Positions 60,652-64,000 of a stretch of 64,000 bases of DNA are shown here, one piece after another. Location: positions 744,001-808,000 of the forward strand of contig CAVQYC010000003.1 of NCBI GenBank assembly GCA_963717985.1, in the 5' to 3' direction. Below the pieces are notes generated by a model, which saw only the letters and a list, made by a program, of their open reading frames with translations, searched no databases and was not told the origin of the DNA. The position numbers and the translations under genes were made by a program. This DNA is from BOG-1155 sp963717985 (GTDB lineage Bacteria > Desulfobacterota > Syntrophorhabdia > Syntrophorhabdales > WCHB1-27). Each line of letters opens with the position of its first letter. Positions within the stretch are counted from its first letter, which is position 1.

Positions 60652-63600
60652 CTATAACGCCTGGATGATGGACCACGTCTGCTGGTCGCTCACGCCGCCC
60701 AGGTCTAAAGCGCCGCTCCGGCATGAGGAGACGCAGACGCCGCATCCTTTGCAAAGAGCTTCGTTGACCATGGCAACCCCATCGACTCCAGGGGAAATGG
60801 CTTGATAAGGACAGACATGCTGGCAGAGGCCGCAGGTGCTGCATTTTGCGGACGTCACCCTGCTGACGGGCCCACCTGCCCTGAGCTGCTCCCGGGCGAG
60901 GATGGTCATGGCCCTGGAGGCAGCAGCCTGAGCCTGACTGATGCTCTCGTCGATAAACTTAGGGTTATGGGCAGTGCCGCACATGAAGATCCCGTCCGTA
61001 GCAAAATCGACGGGGCGAAGCTTCATGTGGGCCTCCATGAAAAAGCCGTCCTCATTGAGAGGCACCTTGAGAAGGCGGGAGAGCGGTCGATTGTCGGCCC
61101 GCGGAACGGTGGCGGCAGCCAGACAGACCATGTCCGCATCGATCTCGATCCGTTGGCCGAGCATCGGCTCGGTAGCCGTCAGCCGCAAAATGGCCCTGCC
61201 GTCCTCTTCAACGGCCTGAATGTCGGGTGGATCGTCCGTATCGTACCGGATGAAGATGACGCCCTGGTCCGAGGCCTTCTTATAATAGTCCTCTCTGAAC
61301 CCGTAAGTCCTCATATCACGGTACAGGACATAGACGTCCATCTCGGGCTTAAACTCCTTGAGCTTCAGGGCGCTCTTCACGGAGTGGGAACAACAGACCC
61401 GGCTGCAATAGGGCCTCTCGTCATTCCTCGACCCCACGCACTGTATGAAGACCACGCCGTTACAGTCCTTGAGACGGTCGGCGTCCGTTAACACTTCATC
61501 GAACTCCAGAAGCGTCATCACCCGCTTGTCCTCTCCGTAGAGGTATTCCTGAGGCGTCGATTCCTCGGCGCCCACGGCCACTATGGTCGCACCGTGCTCG
61601 ATTTCCTTCAAAGCCCCTGCCGGGCCCACCTTGACCCTGGAAGTGAACCTCCCTACGTACCCGGAGTACTCCACCAGCTCGGCTCCGGTTGACACATCGA
61701 TGAGCGCGTTATCACGGACCTGACCGATGAGGTCCTTGATCAGAGCCCGCACGTCTCCTCCTTCGAGGGTTTCCGGGATTTTCACAGACAGACCGCCCAG
61801 CACATCGGTTTTCTCGATCAGGTGGACCTTGATGCCCTGATTGGCCAGGCTCAGGGCCGCAACCATACCTGACACGCCGCCTCCGATAACCAGGGCGGAC
61901 CGGTTGACGTCGTAGGAAACCTGGTAAAGGGGCTCCAGGAGAGTCGCCCGTGCAGCGGCCATGCGCACGAGGTCCTTTGCCTTCTCCGTTGCCCGTCTCT
62001 TGTCCGTCATGTGGACGAGAGAGCAGTGCTCACGGATGTTGGCGAATTCAAAAAGATAAGGATTGAGACCGGCCTCGCGAAGGACGTTCTGGAAAACGGG
62101 CTCGTGCGTTCTCGGTGTGCAGGCGGCAACAATCACCCGGTTGAGCCCCTTGTTCCTGATCGTCTCCGCCATGTGGCCGACAGAGTCGACGGAGCAGGCA
62201 AAGGTTTCCTCGGCGGCGTGGGTCACGCCCGGGAGCCGCTTCGCGTACGCCACGACCTGTTTCACATCGACGACCTTGGCGATATTGGTGCCGCAGTCGC
62301 ACACAAAGATCCCCAGGCGCGGCGGCTCCCCTCTCACGTCACGTTCCTTCGGATAGACCTTGTCTTCCATCAAGGTCCCGCGCTGCTCCCAAAGGAGCTG
62401 CGAGGCAAGGGACGCAGCACCGCTTGCCATGGTGACGGTATCGGGGATATCCATCGGGGCGTGAAACACACCGCAGGAAAAGACCCCGCTCCGGGAAGTC
62501 TCCATGGGCGAAAAGACAGGGCTCTCGCAGAACCCGTGCTCATCGAGCCGTACGGACAGTCTCTCCGCCAGCTCCCGGTTGCCCTGGGTCGGGCTCAACC
62601 CCACCGAAAGCACGACCAGGTCGAACTCCTCATCCTTGACCGAGGTCCCGTTTATACGGTATCTGAGGACCACGCTGCCGCTGTCGGGCTGCTCCCCGAG
62701 TATCGAGGCCTTGGCCCATATGTAGCGGACTCCGGGCATGTTCTTGGCCCTGTTATAGAACCGCTCGAACCCCTTGCCGTAGGCACGGATATCATTGTGG
62801 AGGATCACCGCCTCGATCTCAGGGTGGTGCTCCTTGGACAAGATTACCTGCTTTGTGGCGTACATACAGCAGACCGCGGAGCAGTATGAGCATCCGGAGG
62901 TCTCATCCCGCGATCCGACACACTGGATCCAGGCTATCCTGTGCGGGACCTTTCCATCCGAGGGACGCTGCAATTCACCGCCATTGGGACCCGAGGCGCT
63001 TATCATCCGTTCGAAATCAAGGCTGGTAACGACATTGGTGAATCGATGATACCCGTACTGGCTTTGCGTCATGGGATCGAAAGGCTCATAGCCGGGCGAT
63101 AGAATCAGGCTGCCTACCTTCAAAGAGAGCTGTTTGGGCTGCTGGTGAAAATCGATAGCCTTGTTCTTGCAGGTCGGCACACAGATCTGGCATTCCTTTC
63201 TGTTAAGAAACAGGCAGTGAGCCGTGTCGACTACCGAAACCGCCGGGACCGCCTGGGGAAAATGGACGTGTATGCACTTTTTCTTTGCGAGGTTTTGATT
63301 ATACGCGTCAAGGACATAGATGGGGCAGTACTCGGTACACGTGCCGCACCCCGTGCATTTATCCTCATCGACATACCGGGGTTCCTGGACCAGGTGGGCC
63401 TCGAACGCGCCCGCTTCCCCTTCCAGGCGCTCAAGCTGAGTGTTCGTCATTATGGTGATATTCGGGTTCGTGGCACATTCAATGAATTTCGGCGACAGGA
63501 TACACATGGAGCAGTCATTGGTCGGAAATGTCTTGTCGAGCTGAGACATCTTTCCGCCGATGGCAGGCCCCTTGTCGACCAGATATACTTTGAACCCGGA

Positions 63601-63717
63601 CGCCGCGGCGTCGAGCGCGGCCTGTATGCCGCCTACGCCGGCTCCGAGCACCATGACCGCTCCGATTCTCTTCCGGTGCGGTACGGGTATATGACTTACA
63701 TTGGCCTCATCGGGCAT
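60652..63717 (-). CDS. hdrA: HdrA-like flavoprotein with tandem modules
   Basis: A 1,021-residue HdrA-family electron-bifurcating subunit, much longer than the usual about 650. Module 1 (about 1-450): FAD motif VLGAGVGGIQAAL, a catalytic-type CSMCILSPK, CTGCGTCTEYCP, and RIAWIQCVGSRDE. Module 2 (about 470-950): LGIFVCDCGTNIAKVVDV, VIVAACTPRTHEPVFQNVLR, a second FAD motif LVIGGGVSGMVAAL, and VVFIQCVGSRN. The C-terminus has two 4Fe-4S motifs, CSTCGLCQHVCP and CKGCGVCVSSC. It is translated with flxABCD. Confidence 0.9.
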   Translation of the reverse strand: MPDEANVSHIPVPHRKRIGAVMVLGAGVGGIQAALDAAASGFKVYLVDKGPAIGGKMSQLDKTFPTNDCSMCILSPKFIECATNPNITIMTNTQLERLEGEAGAFEAHLVQEPRYVDEDKCTGCGTCTEYCPIYVLDAYNQNLAKKKCIHVHFPQAVPAVSVVDTAHCLFLNRKECQICVPTCKNKAIDFHQQPKQLSLKVGSLILSPGYEPFDPMTQSQYGYHRFTNVVTSLDFERMISASGPNGGELQRPSDGKVPHRIAWIQCVGSRDETSGCSYCSAVCCMYATKQVILSKEHHPEIEAVILHNDIRAYGKGFERFYNRAKNMPGVRYIWAKASILGEQPDSGSVVLRYRINGTSVKDEEFDLVVLSVGLSPTQGNRELAERLSVRLDEHGFCESPVFSPMETSRSGVFSCGVFHAPMDIPDTVTMASGAASLASQLLWEQRGTLMEDKVYPKERDVRGEPPRLGIFVCDCGTNIAKVVDVKQVVAYAKRLPGVTHAAEETFACSVDSVGHMAETIRNKGLNRVIVAACTPRTHEPVFQNVLREAGLNPYLFEFANIREHCSLVHMTDKRRATEKAKDLVRMAAARATLLEPLYQVSYDVNRSALVIGGGVSGMVAALSLANQGIKVHLIEKTDVLGGLSVKIPETLEGGDVRALIKDLIGQVRDNALIDVSTGAELVEYSGYVGRFTSRVKVGPAGALKEIEHGATIVAVGAEESTPQEYLYGEDKRVMTLLEFDEVLTDADRLKDCNGVVFIQCVGSRNDERPYCSRVCCSHSVKSALKLKEFKPEMDVYVLYRDMRTYGFREDYYKKASDQGVIFIRYDTDDPPDIQAVEEDGRAILRLTATEPMLGQRIEIDADMVCLAAATVPRADNRPLSRLLKVPLNEDGFFMEAHMKLRPVDFATDGIFMCGTAHNPKFIDESISQAQAAASRAMTILAREQLRAGGPVSRVTSAKCSTCGLCQHVCPYQAISPGVDGVAMVNEALCKGCGVCVSSCRSGALDLGGVSDQQTWSIIQAL

Positions 63718-63731
63718 AACCTTCTCCTGCC

Positions 63732-64000
63732 TCAGATTACTTCGTCAACAATTTCTGAAATATCTCTCACTTCGAGCACGTCTTCCCTTCCCATGGTCAT
63801 GATGCTGTCCCTGAAGTTCAGGATACAGTACGGGCAGGCCGTAGCAAGGACTTCGGCGCCCAGTTCGACGGCTTGTTCCACCAGGATGTCGGAAAATCGC
63901 TCGCCCTTCTTGGTCTCCATCCATATCCTTGCACCCCCGCCGCCGCAGCAAAGGCTATTCTCCCGGGTATTCATCTCGTCCATGAGTGTCAGTCCCGGAA
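63732..64000 (-). CDS. HdrB/HdrD-like CCG-domain protein, 3' part
   Basis: The last about 88 residues of a CCG-domain protein: SLCCGGGGARIWMETKKGER and ATACPYCILNFRDSI are the cysteine motif of HdrB/HdrD, which binds the unusual 4Fe-4S cluster for disulfide reduction. The frame is open to the window edge (PGLTLMDEMNTREN), so the ATG at 63983 is internal. It is 14 bases before the hdrA start and likely part of the same operon. Confidence 0.85.
   Translation of the reverse strand, partial: PGLTLMDEMNTRENSLCCGGGGARIWMETKKGERFSDILVEQAVELGAEVLATACPYCILNFRDSIMTMGREDVLEVRDISEIVDEVI

Overview
The window reads as the chromosome of an anaerobic, probably syntrophic, Gram-negative bacterium, most likely a deltaproteobacterium-like lineage such as Syntrophorhabdia. 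This is inferred from a tungsten-type aldehyde oxidoreductase next to a Flx/Hdr electron-transfer operon, an arn lipid A modification operon, two Tm-1-like/UPF0261 proteins and an acetyl-CoA synthetase. No rRNA, tRNA or CRISPR array was seen.

Layout. 1-8.4 kb: the end of a glgC-like gene, an IS1182-type element, then a tight minus-strand operon arnT-arnC-arnA(formyltransferase)-arnA(decarboxylase)-arnD in which ArnA is split into two proteins and arnB is absent. 8.6-13 kb: acs with a clear terminator, a flavodoxin-like protein, ttcA and a periplasmic solute-binding protein with a structured leader. 13.1-16.2 kb: a two-gene unit of a RecQ-type helicase fused to a ComF-like phosphoribosyltransferase, plus a DprA-like protein, resembling ShosTA-type defence or toxin-antitoxin modules. 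16.8-23 kb: DUF362, HAD-UbiA fusion, a secreted unknown protein, a SUMF1-domain protein and a convergent secreted protein. 23-31.3 kb: a frameshifted alpha/beta hydrolase, cyclopropane fatty acid synthase, a Tm-1-like protein with a LysR regulator, a methyltransferase, two small secreted proteins and a PfkB sugar kinase.

31.4-53.3 kb is an accessory island with at least seven insertion sequences and a group II intron remnant. Under the insertions lies an operon-like defence locus: DNA methyltransferase, SF2 helicase, a small PD-(D/E)xK-like protein, a GHKL (MORC/MutL-like) ATPase, an HD-type dGTPase, and an HEPN protein with an RHGIVH motif. The methyltransferase is interrupted by IS200/IS605, the nuclease-like gene by an IS3 element that itself carries an IS1634-type element, the GHKL gene by IS630 and the dGTPase by IS21. 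Three of these genes can be rejoined in frame at the exact element boundaries. The island also carries a two-domain methylglyoxal-synthase-like gene, decayed HicBA, a Fic protein and a truncated VapBC.

53.3-64 kb returns to host-like metabolism on the minus strand: CCG-domain Hdr protein, HdrA, FlxD, FlxC, FlxB, FlxA, AOR, ferredoxin, transglutaminase-like protein and Tm-1-like protein. These genes overlap or nearly abut and probably form one operon linking NAD(H), ferredoxin and thiol/disulfide or aldehyde/acid chemistry.
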